64,000 bases of DNA, taken from assembly GCF_030815975.1 (NCBI RefSeq), contig NZ_JAUSXL010000002.1:5134501-5198500 (forward strand), read 5' to 3'. The notes beneath the pieces were generated by a model that saw only the letters and a program-made list of their open reading frames with translations, was not told where the DNA came from and did not search any database. Both the position numbers and the translations under genes were made by a program. Shown one piece after another: positions 48,494-56,480 of this stretch. Numbering within the stretch: the stretch's first letter is position 1; each line of letters opens with the position of its first letter. The stretch comes from Variovorax paradoxus. Its GTDB lineage: Bacteria > Pseudomonadota > Gammaproteobacteria > Burkholderiales > Burkholderiaceae_C.

Positions 48494-49333
48494 TCACCGC
48501 CCCATGAAGCGCCGGGCGACATAACTCCCGGCATCCACCAGGGCGACCAGCACGATCATGGCCAGCAGCACCGTGCCGGTCTCGCCCATCTGGAACAGGC
48601 CCAGGTGGAAGGCCAGCATCTGGCCCAGCCCGCCGGCACCGACCACGCCCAGCACGGCCGCCGCCCGGATGTTGTTCTCCCAACGGTAGAGCGCATAGCT
48701 CATCAGTTGCGGCAGCACCTGCGGCAGCGTCGCATAGAGGAACACCCGCCCTTCCGGCACGCCGCGCACGCGCAGGGCGAACGCCGGGCCCTGCGCCGCG
48801 TTCTCGATGCTTTCGGCGAACAAGCGCCCCAGCACGCCGGAGGTGTGCACCGCCAGCGCCAGCGTGCCCGCGAAAGGCCCGAGGCCGGCCGCGATCAGCA
48901 GCAGCGCGGCCCACATCAGTTCCGGGACGCTGCGCAGGGCGTTGAGCAGCAGCCGCGTCGGACCGCGCCAGCGCGCCGGATCGGCGGCGTGCAGCTTGCT
49001 CGCGGGCAGCGCGAGCAGCAGGCCGGCCACCACGGCCAGCAAGGTGCCGACCACCGACATCGCCAGCGTCTCGAGCGCGGCCGGCAGCAGCTTCTGCAGG
49101 AAGGCCGCGCCGAGGGCCGGCTTCGCGAGTTCGCCGGCGAAGCGGCCCATGCGGGCCAGCGACTCGGTCGAGAAGAAGCGCGCCCACTGCAGGTCGAGCG
49201 ACCAGAAGCTCGCGACCACCAGCGCCGCCAGCGCAGCGACCATCCAGCAGGCGCGGCAGCGCGCATCGAACAGCGGCGGCGGCAGCCGGTAGACCTCGTT
49301 GGCGGCGGATGACTTCGGTTCGGTCTTGGGCAT
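48494..49333 (-). CDS. PhnE-type ABC permease 1, probable selenium oxyanion importer
   Basis: 279 residues with about six hydrophobic segments and the BPD permease EAA-like loop (VRGVPEGRVFLYATLPQVLPQLMSY). Family: PhnE, inner-membrane subunit of phosphonate/phosphite-type importers. A second PhnE-like subunit is encoded just upstream (18-base gap), so the channel is probably a heterodimer. The operon begins with senA, which points to selenium transport rather than phosphonate. No C-P lyase genes are present. Confidence 0.82.
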   Translation of the reverse strand: MPKTEPKSSAANEVYRLPPPLFDARCRACWMVAALAALVVASFWSLDLQWARFFSTESLARMGRFAGELAKPALGAAFLQKLLPAALETLAMSVVGTLLAVVAGLLLALPASKLHAADPARWRGPTRLLLNALRSVPELMWAALLLIAAGLGPFAGTLALAVHTSGVLGRLFAESIENAAQGPAFALRVRGVPEGRVFLYATLPQVLPQLMSYALYRWENNIRAAAVLGVVGAGGLGQMLAFHLGLFQMGETGTVLLAMIVLVALVDAGSYVARRFMGR

Positions 49334-49351
49334 GTCGAGGCTCTCAGGCTC

Positions 49352-50188
49352 TCAAGCCAATGCGCGCCGCAGCCACGCGCTCAGCCGGTCGGTGGCGGCG
49401 ACCAGCAGCACGAATACGAGCAGCATGGTGCTGACCTCGGCGCCGTTGAACATCTTCATCGACGCATCCATCTGCTGGCCGAGCCCGCCCGCGCCCACGA
49501 AGCCGAGCACGGCCGACGAGCGGATGGCGCATTCCCAGCGGTAGACGGTGTAGCTGGTGAGTTCGCCCGCGTTCTGCGGCAGCAGCCCGTAGAAGAAGGC
49601 CTGGATGCGGCCCGCGCCGTTGCGCAGCAGTGTCTCGGTGGGATGGGCATCGCCGCTCTCCAGGATCTCGCCGTAGACCTTGCCCAGCATGCCGGCATAG
49701 GTCAGCGCGATCGCCAGCACGCCGGCCGTGACGCCCAGCCCGACCACGCGCACGAACACCAGCGCCCAGATGAGTTCCGGCACACTGCGCAGCACGATGA
49801 GCAGACCGCGCACCGAAAAGCGCAGCACTGCCGGCAGCGCCGCCATGCGGCCGGCCAGCCCGGAGATCGAGAGCGAGCGCACCGACAGCAGCGTGAGCGG
49901 AACCGCCAGCACCATGGCCAGCGTCAGCCCGGCGGTGGCGATGGCCACCGTGCGCCAGGTTTCCCGTGCCACCAGCGCCAGGAACTCCGCGTCCATGCGC
50001 GGCGGCACGAAGCCGGCCAGAAACCGCAGCGCCGGTTCCAGGCTGCCGGGCGCGAGCAGCAGCCAGGGCTTGAATTCGGCCAGCACGAGCATGGGCCACA
50101 GCACCACGGCCGCGGCCAGCAGCCAGAACACGCGGTGCGCCCAGGCGGGGTCGCGCTGCGCCGGTGTGCGTGACGGGACGGCGGCCAT
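49352..50188 (-). CDS. PhnE-type ABC permease 2, probable selenium oxyanion importer
   Basis: 278 residues. Hydrophobic segments near residues 22-42, 75-100 and 125-240 and a PhnE-like cytoplasmic loop (ESGDAHPTETLLRNGAGRIQAFFYGLLPQNAGELTSY broken over the membrane edge) mark it as the partner permease. It starts two bases after the phnC-like stop. The two permeases are recognisably homologous but differ in their N-terminal parts. Confidence 0.82.
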   Translation of the reverse strand: MAAVPSRTPAQRDPAWAHRVFWLLAAAVVLWPMLVLAEFKPWLLLAPGSLEPALRFLAGFVPPRMDAEFLALVARETWRTVAIATAGLTLAMVLAVPLTLLSVRSLSISGLAGRMAALPAVLRFSVRGLLIVLRSVPELIWALVFVRVVGLGVTAGVLAIALTYAGMLGKVYGEILESGDAHPTETLLRNGAGRIQAFFYGLLPQNAGELTSYTVYRWECAIRSSAVLGFVGAGGLGQQMDASMKMFNGAEVSTMLLVFVLLVAATDRLSAWLRRALA

Positions 50189-50190
50189 GG

Positions 50191-51009
50191 TCAGCGGCAG
50201 TGCATGACGACAGGACCCGCTTCGACAGGGCCCCGGTCAAGGACGCCGGCCTGCGCCGGCTCCTGTGCATACAGCTCGCGCAGCAAGGCGGGCGTCACCT
50301 GCGCGGTGGGCAGGTCGAAGGCCAGCGATCCGTCGCGCAAGCCGATGATGCGCGGAAAGTGCTGCAGCGCAAGCGGCACGTCATGCAGGGTGGCCACCAG
50401 CGTCGCCCCGCCGTCGCGCGCCCACTGCGTGAGGCTGTCCAGCGCCTGCCCGGCGCGGGCCGGGTCCAGCGCCGACAAGGGCTCGTCGACGAGCAGCAGC
50501 TGCGCCTCGGACAGCAGGCCGCGCGCCAGACCCACGCGCTGCCGCTCGCCGCCGGACAGGCGGTCCACGCGCGCGAAGAGCTTGTCCGCCATGTCGAAGT
50601 GCGCCAGCGCGGCGTCGGCCTGCGCGATGCCGGTCGGATAGAACAGGCTGCGCAGCGCCTGCCACAGCCCGATGCGCGGCAGCCGGCCGGCCAGCACCGC
50701 GGTCACCACGCGCTGGCGCGGCGGCAGCGGCGGCACCTGGGGCGCCAGGAACAGCCGGCCGCGCAGGCGCTGCAGTTCGCGCCGGGGCAGCCGCCACGGA
50801 TCGCGGCCGTCGAGTTCGATGCTGCCGGCCGCGGGCGCGAGCGCGCAGGCCATCAGGTGCAGCAGCGTCGTCTTGCCGGCGCCCGAAGGACCGATCACCG
50901 CGGCCTGCTCGCCCGCCGCCACGTGCAGGTTCAGTGCCCGCAGCGCGGCCGGCGCCGCGGCGGGGGCCGCCGGGTGCCGGCCGGACGCCGACCGCAGTTC
51001 GATGTTCAC
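50191..51009 (-). CDS. PhnC-type ABC ATPase, probable selenium oxyanion importer
   Basis: 272 residues with all ABC motifs: Walker A VIGPSGAGKTTLLH, signature LSGGERQRVGLARGL, Walker B LLLVDEPLSALDP and the H-loop in TLVATLHDVPLAL. It belongs to the PhnC branch by gene order. It energises import with the two permeases. An Ala/Pro-rich N-terminal insertion (residues about 10-24) is unusual but harmless to the fold. Confidence 0.88.
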   Translation of the reverse strand: MNIELRSASGRHPAAPAAAPAALRALNLHVAAGEQAAVIGPSGAGKTTLLHLMACALAPAAGSIELDGRDPWRLPRRELQRLRGRLFLAPQVPPLPPRQRVVTAVLAGRLPRIGLWQALRSLFYPTGIAQADAALAHFDMADKLFARVDRLSGGERQRVGLARGLLSEAQLLLVDEPLSALDPARAGQALDSLTQWARDGGATLVATLHDVPLALQHFPRIIGLRDGSLAFDLPTAQVTPALLRELYAQEPAQAGVLDRGPVEAGPVVMHCR

Positions 51010-51034
51010 CGGCTTCGCTCCTGCATCGCGCCGC

Positions 51035-51892
51035 TCAGTTCAGCAGGCCGGCGTTGCGCGCCGCGGCTTCGATGCCCTTGTAGTTCTCGGCGCGCGTTGG
51101 CACGAAGCGCGTGGCGCGCTGCAGCGCGAGGATGTCCTTGCCCTCGGCGGTGGCCGGGCTCAGCTCGACGAACGCGCGCACCAGCTGCTCGCGCCTGGCG
51201 GCCGGCATGTCGGCATGCACGGTCCAGTTGTAGTCGTAGTAGGCGGGCGTGGTGTAGAACACCCGCACCTTCACCGGATCGACCTTCTTGTCGGCCACGA
51301 GCTTGTCCCACACCGAGATGTTGAGCGCCCCGGCGTCCACCTTGCCCGATGCGACCGCGGCCACCGTGGCATCGTGCGCGCCAGAATAGGCCACGCGCTT
51401 GAGGTCGCGGTCGGGGTCGATGCCGGCCGCCAGCAGGAAGCTGCGCGGCATCAGGTGGCCCGAGGTGCTCGACTGCGAGCCGAAGCTCAGGTTGCGGCCC
51501 TTGAGATCGGCGAGCGAGCGGATGTCCGGATTCGTGGTGATGAAGACCGAGCGGAATTTCTCGTCTTCCTCGCGCTGCACCAGCGGCACCACCTTGCCGC
51601 CGGAACGATGGCTCGCCTGCACGAAGGTGAAGCCGCCGAGCCAGGCCAGGTCCACCTGCTTGTTGGCCAGCGCCTCGACGGCGGCCGCGTAGTCGGTGAC
51701 CGGCGTGAATTCAACCTTCACGCCCAGCTTGCGCTCCAGGTAGGCGGCCAGCGGCGCCGACTTGCGCGCCAGCTCGGTCGGCGACTCGTCGGGGATCGCG
51801 GTGATGCGGAACGTTTGTTGGGCCTGCGCGGCCACGGCACCAGCCAGCAGGGCCAGCGCCAGCACGAAGCGCGGCAAGACAGCAAATTTCAT
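51035..51892 (-). CDS. PhnD-like periplasmic binding protein, putative selenate/selenite binder
   Basis: 285 residues with a signal peptide (MKFAVLPRFVLALALLAGAVAAQA). The PhnD-type body includes TAIPDESPTELARKSAPLAAYL, VDLAWLGGFTFVQA, GSQSSTSGHLMPRSFLL and AYSGAHDATVAAVASGKVDAGAL. A clade of these binding proteins linked to selD has been annotated as putative selenate transporters, to my recollection; direct adjacency to senA here fits that clade. Phosphonate or phosphite are alternatives. It lies 53 bases downstream of senA on the same strand. Confidence 0.8.
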   Translation of the reverse strand: MKFAVLPRFVLALALLAGAVAAQAQQTFRITAIPDESPTELARKSAPLAAYLERKLGVKVEFTPVTDYAAAVEALANKQVDLAWLGGFTFVQASHRSGGKVVPLVQREEDEKFRSVFITTNPDIRSLADLKGRNLSFGSQSSTSGHLMPRSFLLAAGIDPDRDLKRVAYSGAHDATVAAVASGKVDAGALNISVWDKLVADKKVDPVKVRVFYTTPAYYDYNWTVHADMPAARREQLVRAFVELSPATAEGKDILALQRATRFVPTRAENYKGIEAAARNAGLLN

Positions 51893-51945
51893 GAAACTCC
51901 CGAAAAGCGAAGAACAAAGCGGGGATTAGACCGCAAGAGCCCGGT

Positions 51946-53205
51946 TCAACCGCCGGCGGCCCGGCTGCTGCGGAAGCCGGCGAAGACGTCGCGGCGGTGC
52001 GGCTCGAAGAAGTTGCGGTAGCGCGCATGCGCGAGCGCCGCCGAGGTGGCATGGCAGGCGCCGCGCAGCACCCGCCGGGTGCCGAACCACGGCGCCGAGT
52101 AGTCGCGGTAGGGATGGGGTGTGAAGCCCGGGTAGGGCTCGAACGGGCTCGAGGTCCATTCCCATACCCCCAATACCCGGCCCCAGGCGAAGCCCGGCAG
52201 CGTGAGCGCCGCGCACTCCCATTCGGCTTCGGTCGGCAGCCGCCGCCCGGCCCAGCGGCACCAGGCTTCGGCTTCGTGTGCGTTCAGGTGAACCGCTGCA
52301 TCGAGCGGGTTCAGCGGCAGCCAGCGGTCGCCATGCCGCTGCTGCCAGCCCGTGCCCGCCGCACGCAGATGGGCGGGCTGGCGCAGCGGCTGGCGCGCGA
52401 GCCAGTCGCGGCCCGCGTCGGACCACCACGCCGGGTTGTCGTAGCCGCCGCCTTGCACGAACGGCAGGAAGCGCGCCCAGCTCACGGGTTGCGCGTCGAT
52501 GCGCAGCGGCTCGATGGCCACGTCGTGCGGCAGCAGCTCGTTGTCGAACGCAAAGCCGGTGCCGGCCTCGGAACCCATGCGGAAACGCTGCGCCGGCAGT
52601 TCCAGTTCGGCATCCGCGGCCGGCTGCGGCGCAGGCCCGCCCTCGCGCAGCGCGATGCCCAGGCCCTCGGCCATGTAGGCCGCCGCTTCCGCATGCATGG
52701 CCTCGTGCAGGGCGACCAGGCGGAAGAAGTACAGCGCATCGTCATCCGCATCGGGCGGGAGCCCGTCCAGCAGTGCCAGCGTTTGCGCGAGCGTGCGTTC
52801 GAGGTAGCCGCGCGTGGCCTCGGCATCGGGTAGCGGGAGCGCCCAGCGGGTGCGGTGCGCCACGCGGCTGGAGTCGTACCAGGCGTCGGCCTGCGGCAGC
52901 AGCGAGGGCTCGCGCGCAGGGTCCGGCGCGCAGGCCACGCCCCGCGCGCGCTGCCGGTTGCGGCCGATCCACCATTCCTGGAACCAGGCCACATGGCCCA
53001 GCTCCCAGAGCGGCGGGTTGAGCTCGGGCGCGTAGTCGATGCCGGGATAGGCGTCTCCCAGCGCGGCCCGGAAGTCGTCCGCAAGATCGAGCGTGCGCTG
53101 CCGCGCGGCCAGCAACGCCGCGCGCACCGATGCCGGCGGCCCCGCGCGAAGCGCCAGCGCCTCGGGCGCCGCGGCCACGCTATAAACAGGCAATGTCGAA
53201 TCCAT
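51946..53205 (-). CDS. senA: selenoneine synthase SenA (EgtB-like non-haem iron enzyme)
   Basis: 419 residues in the EgtB pattern: an N-terminal DinB-like domain with iron-binding histidines His71 (LWELGHVAWFQ), His167 and His171 (LHEAMHAEA), and a C-terminal FGE/sulfatase-modifying domain (about 215-415; CRWAGRRLPTEAEWECAAL, WEWTSSPF, VLRGACHAT). SenA couples a selenosugar to hercynine on the way to selenoneine. The assignment rests on the direct neighbourhood of senB and selD; EgtB of ergothioneine synthesis is the alternative by fold alone. No EgtD (hercynine-forming methyltransferase) is in the window. The first 13 bases overlap the divergent senB. Confidence 0.88.
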   Translation of the reverse strand: MDSTLPVYSVAAAPEALALRAGPPASVRAALLAARQRTLDLADDFRAALGDAYPGIDYAPELNPPLWELGHVAWFQEWWIGRNRQRARGVACAPDPAREPSLLPQADAWYDSSRVAHRTRWALPLPDAEATRGYLERTLAQTLALLDGLPPDADDDALYFFRLVALHEAMHAEAAAYMAEGLGIALREGGPAPQPAADAELELPAQRFRMGSEAGTGFAFDNELLPHDVAIEPLRIDAQPVSWARFLPFVQGGGYDNPAWWSDAGRDWLARQPLRQPAHLRAAGTGWQQRHGDRWLPLNPLDAAVHLNAHEAEAWCRWAGRRLPTEAEWECAALTLPGFAWGRVLGVWEWTSSPFEPYPGFTPHPYRDYSAPWFGTRRVLRGACHATSAALAHARYRNFFEPHRRDVFAGFRSSRAAGG

Positions 53206-54185
53206 CGGTTGTCATCGTAAGCCCGGCACTGCCCGGCGCCAACAACGGCAACTGGCGCACCGCCCAGCGCTGGAAGGCCATGCTGTCGCCCACCTGCAGC
53301 GCACGCGTGGTGCAGCAATGGCCCGATGCAGCCGCGCCGGCCGACACCGTGATGCTGGCATTGCACGCGCGGCGCTCGGCCGATTCCATCGGGCACTGGG
53401 CGAAGGCCCACCCCGGCCGCGGCCTGGCCGTGGTGCTGACCGGCACCGACCTGTACCAGGACATCGGCAGCGATCCGCAGGCGCAGCGTTCGCTGCAGCT
53501 GGCGCAGCGCCTGGTCGTGCTGCAGGCGCTGGGCGCCCAGGCCCTGCCGCCGCAATACCGGGCCAAGGCGCGCGTGGTGTACCAGTCGACCTCCGCGCGC
53601 GCCGAACTGCCCAAGTCCGCACACCACCTGCGCGCGGTGATGGTCGGCCACCTGCGGCAGGTCAAGTCGCCGCAGACGCTGTTCGAGGCGGCGCGCCTGC
53701 TGTGCGGGCGCGAGGACATCCGCATCGACCACATCGGGGACGCGGGCGACGGCGGCCTGGGCGAGCTCGCGCGCTCGCTCGCAAGCGACTGCCCGGGCTA
53801 CCGCTGGCTCGGCGCCCTGCCCCATGCGCAGACCCGCCAGCGCATCCAGCGCGCCCACGTCCTGGTGCACACCAGCGCGCTGGAAGGCGGGGCCCACGTG
53901 ATCATGGAGGCGGTGCGCAGCGGCACGCCGGTGCTGGCGTCGCGCGTGCCCGGCAATGTCGGCATGCTCGGCGGCGACTACGCGGGCTACTTTCCGCATG
54001 GGGATGCCGCCGCACTGGTGGCGCTGCTCGAGGCCTGCCGCGCTGGCCAGCGTTCTAAAGACCGCGCAGCCGGCCTGCTCGATAGCCTGCGCACACAATG
54101 CGCGTTGCGCGCGCCGCTGTTCGACCCGAGGGCCGAACAGGCCGCACTGTTCCAACTCCTGAACGAACTCCAGCCACCACCATGA
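53193..54185 (+). CDS. senB: selenosugar synthase SenB (glycosyltransferase-like)
   Basis: 330 residues from the ATG at 53193. A GT-B fold is suggested by the N-terminal VVIVSPALPGANNGNWRTAQRW and the C-terminal HTSALEGGAHVIMEAVRSGTPVLASRVPGN nucleotide-sugar segment. SenB of the selenoneine pathway uses selenophosphate and a UDP-sugar to make the carbon-selenium bond of a selenosugar; this function is taken from family and context. TATAAA at 53181-53186 lies so close to the ATG that the mRNA may be leaderless. The stop overlaps selD by 4 bases. Confidence 0.88.
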   Translation: MSNPSVVIVSPALPGANNGNWRTAQRWKAMLSPTCSARVVQQWPDAAAPADTVMLALHARRSADSIGHWAKAHPGRGLAVVLTGTDLYQDIGSDPQAQRSLQLAQRLVVLQALGAQALPPQYRAKARVVYQSTSARAELPKSAHHLRAVMVGHLRQVKSPQTLFEAARLLCGREDIRIDHIGDAGDGGLGELARSLASDCPGYRWLGALPHAQTRQRIQRAHVLVHTSALEGGAHVIMEAVRSGTPVLASRVPGNVGMLGGDYAGYFPHGDAAALVALLEACRAGQRSKDRAAGLLDSLRTQCALRAPLFDPRAEQAALFQLLNELQPPP

Positions 54186-55255
54186 ACGCTGCCCTCCCGC
54201 AAGCCTCCGCCGCCGAGCCCCGCCTCACCTCGCTGTCGCATGGCGGCGGGTGCGGATGCAAGATCGCGCCCGGCGTGCTGTCGGAAATCCTCAAGGGCAC
54301 CGCGCGCATGCCGATGCCGCCCGAGCTGCTGGTCGGCATCGAAACGGCCGACGACGCGGCCGTCTACCAGCTCAACGACGAGCAGGCGCTGATCGCCACG
54401 ACCGACTTCTTCATGCCGATCGTCGACGATCCGTTCGACTTCGGCCGCATCGCGGCAACCAACGCGATCTCCGACGTGTATGCGATGGGCGGCAAGCCGA
54501 TCCTGGCGCTCGCCCTGGTCGGCATGCCGATCAATGTGCTCGGCACGGCGACCATCGCGCGCATCCTCGAGGGCGGCGAATCGGTGTGCCGGGCCGCAGG
54601 CATTCCGATCGCGGGCGGCCACACCATCGATTCGGTCGAAGCCATCTACGGGCTGGTCGCGCTCGGGCTGGTCCATCCGAAACGCGTCAAGCGCAATGCC
54701 GGCGCGAAGGCCGGCGACGTGCTGGTGCTGGGCAAGCCCCTGGGCGTGGGCATCCTGTCCGCGGCGCTCAAGAAGGAAGCACTCGACGCGGCCGGCTACG
54801 AACGCATGATTGCCACCACGACGCAGCTGAACACGCCGGGCCCCGAGCTCGCGGCGCTCGATGGCGTGCATGCGCTGACCGACGTGACGGGCTTCGGCCT
54901 GGCCGGCCATGCGCTGGAACTGGCGCGCGGCGCGGGCCTGTCGCTGGAAATCGGCTGGCGGCAGGTGCCCGTGCTGGAGGGGGTGCGCGATCTGGTGCAG
55001 TCGGGGCACGTCACCGGCGCTTCCGGCCGAAACTGGGCCGGCTACGGGTCCGACGTGGCGCTGCCGCAGAACTTCGCCGAGGAGGAGCGCGCGCTGCTCA
55101 CCGACCCGCAGACCAGTGGCGGACTGCTCGTTTCGTGCGCGCCCGAGACACTCGGCGAGGTATTGGCCATCTTCCGTCGGCATGGCTTCGACGACGCCGC
55201 AGTGATTGGCAGCGCCAGCCCGCAAGGCACCGGGGCGCGCCTGGTGATCCGCTGA
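54182..55255 (+). CDS. selD: selenide, water dikinase (selenophosphate synthetase)
   Basis: 357 residues from the ATG at 54182. The catalytic loop SHGGGCGCKIAPGVL has Cys24, Cys26 and Lys27, equivalent to Cys17, Cys19 and Lys20 of E. coli SelD. Further family segments are DDAAVYQLNDEQALIATTDFF, GRIAATNAISDVYAMGGKP, IAGGHTID and LTDPQTSGGLLVS. It makes selenophosphate from selenide and ATP, feeding SenB (in this cluster also called SenC) and perhaps selenoproteins or selenouridine elsewhere. No selA, selB or selU is in the window. Confidence 0.95.
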   Translation: MNAALPQASAAEPRLTSLSHGGGCGCKIAPGVLSEILKGTARMPMPPELLVGIETADDAAVYQLNDEQALIATTDFFMPIVDDPFDFGRIAATNAISDVYAMGGKPILALALVGMPINVLGTATIARILEGGESVCRAAGIPIAGGHTIDSVEAIYGLVALGLVHPKRVKRNAGAKAGDVLVLGKPLGVGILSAALKKEALDAAGYERMIATTTQLNTPGPELAALDGVHALTDVTGFGLAGHALELARGAGLSLEIGWRQVPVLEGVRDLVQSGHVTGASGRNWAGYGSDVALPQNFAEEERALLTDPQTSGGLLVSCAPETLGEVLAIFRRHGFDDAAVIGSASPQGTGARLVIR

Positions 55256-55418
55256 CGCGCTGGCGCGTGGGCCGCGCTGTCGAGGCCGCGGCTCAAGCCA
55301 CATCGCACTCTGAGGTTGTTCCGGAAGTCGCCCCGGTTGTCGCACCTGAACTGCCATTTCAGCCCGGCTGTCGCCTATCCTCGGACCCGCGTTCCAGCAC
55401 TCCAGAGAGACCCGTCCC

Positions 55419-56474
55419 TTGCCCTCGACCAAAGCATCCGCCCCCCTGCCCCGTCCGGCGACGATGGCCGATGTCGCCGCGCGCGTCGGCGTCTCGAAGA
55501 TGACGGTGTCGCGTGCGCTGAACCGCCGCACGGGCAGCGACCGGGCGACCTCGCAGGCGCTGCGCCAGCGCATCCTCGAGGCCTGCGAGGAGATGGGCTA
55601 CGTGATCGACCAGACCGCGCGCACCTTCTCCAGCAAGCGCTCGGGCTTCGTCGCGGTGCTGATTCCGTCGCTGAACAACTCCAATTTTTCCGAGACGGCA
55701 CAGGGCATCGCCGCCGCCCTGGAAGCGCGTGGACTGCAGCTGCTGCTGGGCTACACCGACTACCGCGTCGAGACCGAAGAGCGCCTGCTGCGCGCCATGC
55801 TCGCGCGCCGGCCCGAGGGCGTGATCCTCACGGGCGGCGCCCACACGCCCGCCGCGCGCGCCATGCTGCAGGCGGCCGGCGTGCCGGTGGTCGAGACCTG
55901 GGACCTGCCCGCCACGCCCGTCGAGCACACGGTCGGCTTCTCGAATGCGCAAGCCGCCGCCGCGATGGTGCGGCACCTGCATGGCCAGGGCTACCGGCGC
56001 ATCGCCTTCATCGGCGGCACCTCGAACCGCGACACGCGCGGCGCCGACCGGCAGCGCGGCTATGCCGAGGCGATCCGCGAACTGGGCCTGCCCGCCGGGC
56101 GCGTCATCAGCTTCGGGCAGCCGCCGATCTCCATGGCGCAAGGCGGCGAGGCCGTGGTGCAGCTGATCCGGCAATGGCCCGACGTGGATGCGGTGATGTG
56201 CGTGTCCGACCTCTCGGCCTTCGGCGCGCTGATGGAATGCCGGCGCCGCGGCTGGGACGTGCCGGGCCGCATCGCGATCGCGGGCTTCGGCGACTTCGAG
56301 GTGGCCCGCGCCTGCCACCCGCGCATCACGACCGTGGCGGTGGACTGCGTGGGCATGGGCTGGGCCGCGGGCGAATTGCTGCTGCGCGTGATCGACGGCG
56401 CGCGCGAAGGCCAGCGGCCGCCCGCGGAAACGGTGCTGATCCCGTTTCGCGTCGAGCAGCGCGAAAGCTCCTGA
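55419..56474 (+). CDS. LacI-family regulator, gluconate/idonate type
   Basis: 351 residues from a TTG at 55419; an ATG at 55464 directly before the helix-turn-helix is the alternative start. The DNA-binding domain is TMADVAARVGVSKMTVSRALNRR with the hinge following; the ligand domain (about 75-345) is periplasmic-binding-protein-like. It resembles GntR/IdnR of enterobacteria, and two operators of the TACCGGTA type lie nearby at 58569 and 58649, between the genes it most likely controls. Confidence 0.87.
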   Translation: MPSTKASAPLPRPATMADVAARVGVSKMTVSRALNRRTGSDRATSQALRQRILEACEEMGYVIDQTARTFSSKRSGFVAVLIPSLNNSNFSETAQGIAAALEARGLQLLLGYTDYRVETEERLLRAMLARRPEGVILTGGAHTPAARAMLQAAGVPVVETWDLPATPVEHTVGFSNAQAAAAMVRHLHGQGYRRIAFIGGTSNRDTRGADRQRGYAEAIRELGLPAGRVISFGQPPISMAQGGEAVVQLIRQWPDVDAVMCVSDLSAFGALMECRRRGWDVPGRIAIAGFGDFEVARACHPRITTVAVDCVGMGWAAGELLLRVIDGAREGQRPPAETVLIPFRVEQRESS

Positions 56475-56480
56475 GGCCGG

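Noticed and set aside
48494..51892. Calling the ABC system a phosphonate importer
   Set aside because: There are no phosphonate catabolic genes, and the system is contiguous with senA; the family name alone does not define the substrate.
51946..53205. Calling the EgtB-like gene an ergothioneine synthase
   Set aside because: No egtD or other egt genes are present, while senB and selD are immediately adjacent, so SenA is the better reading.
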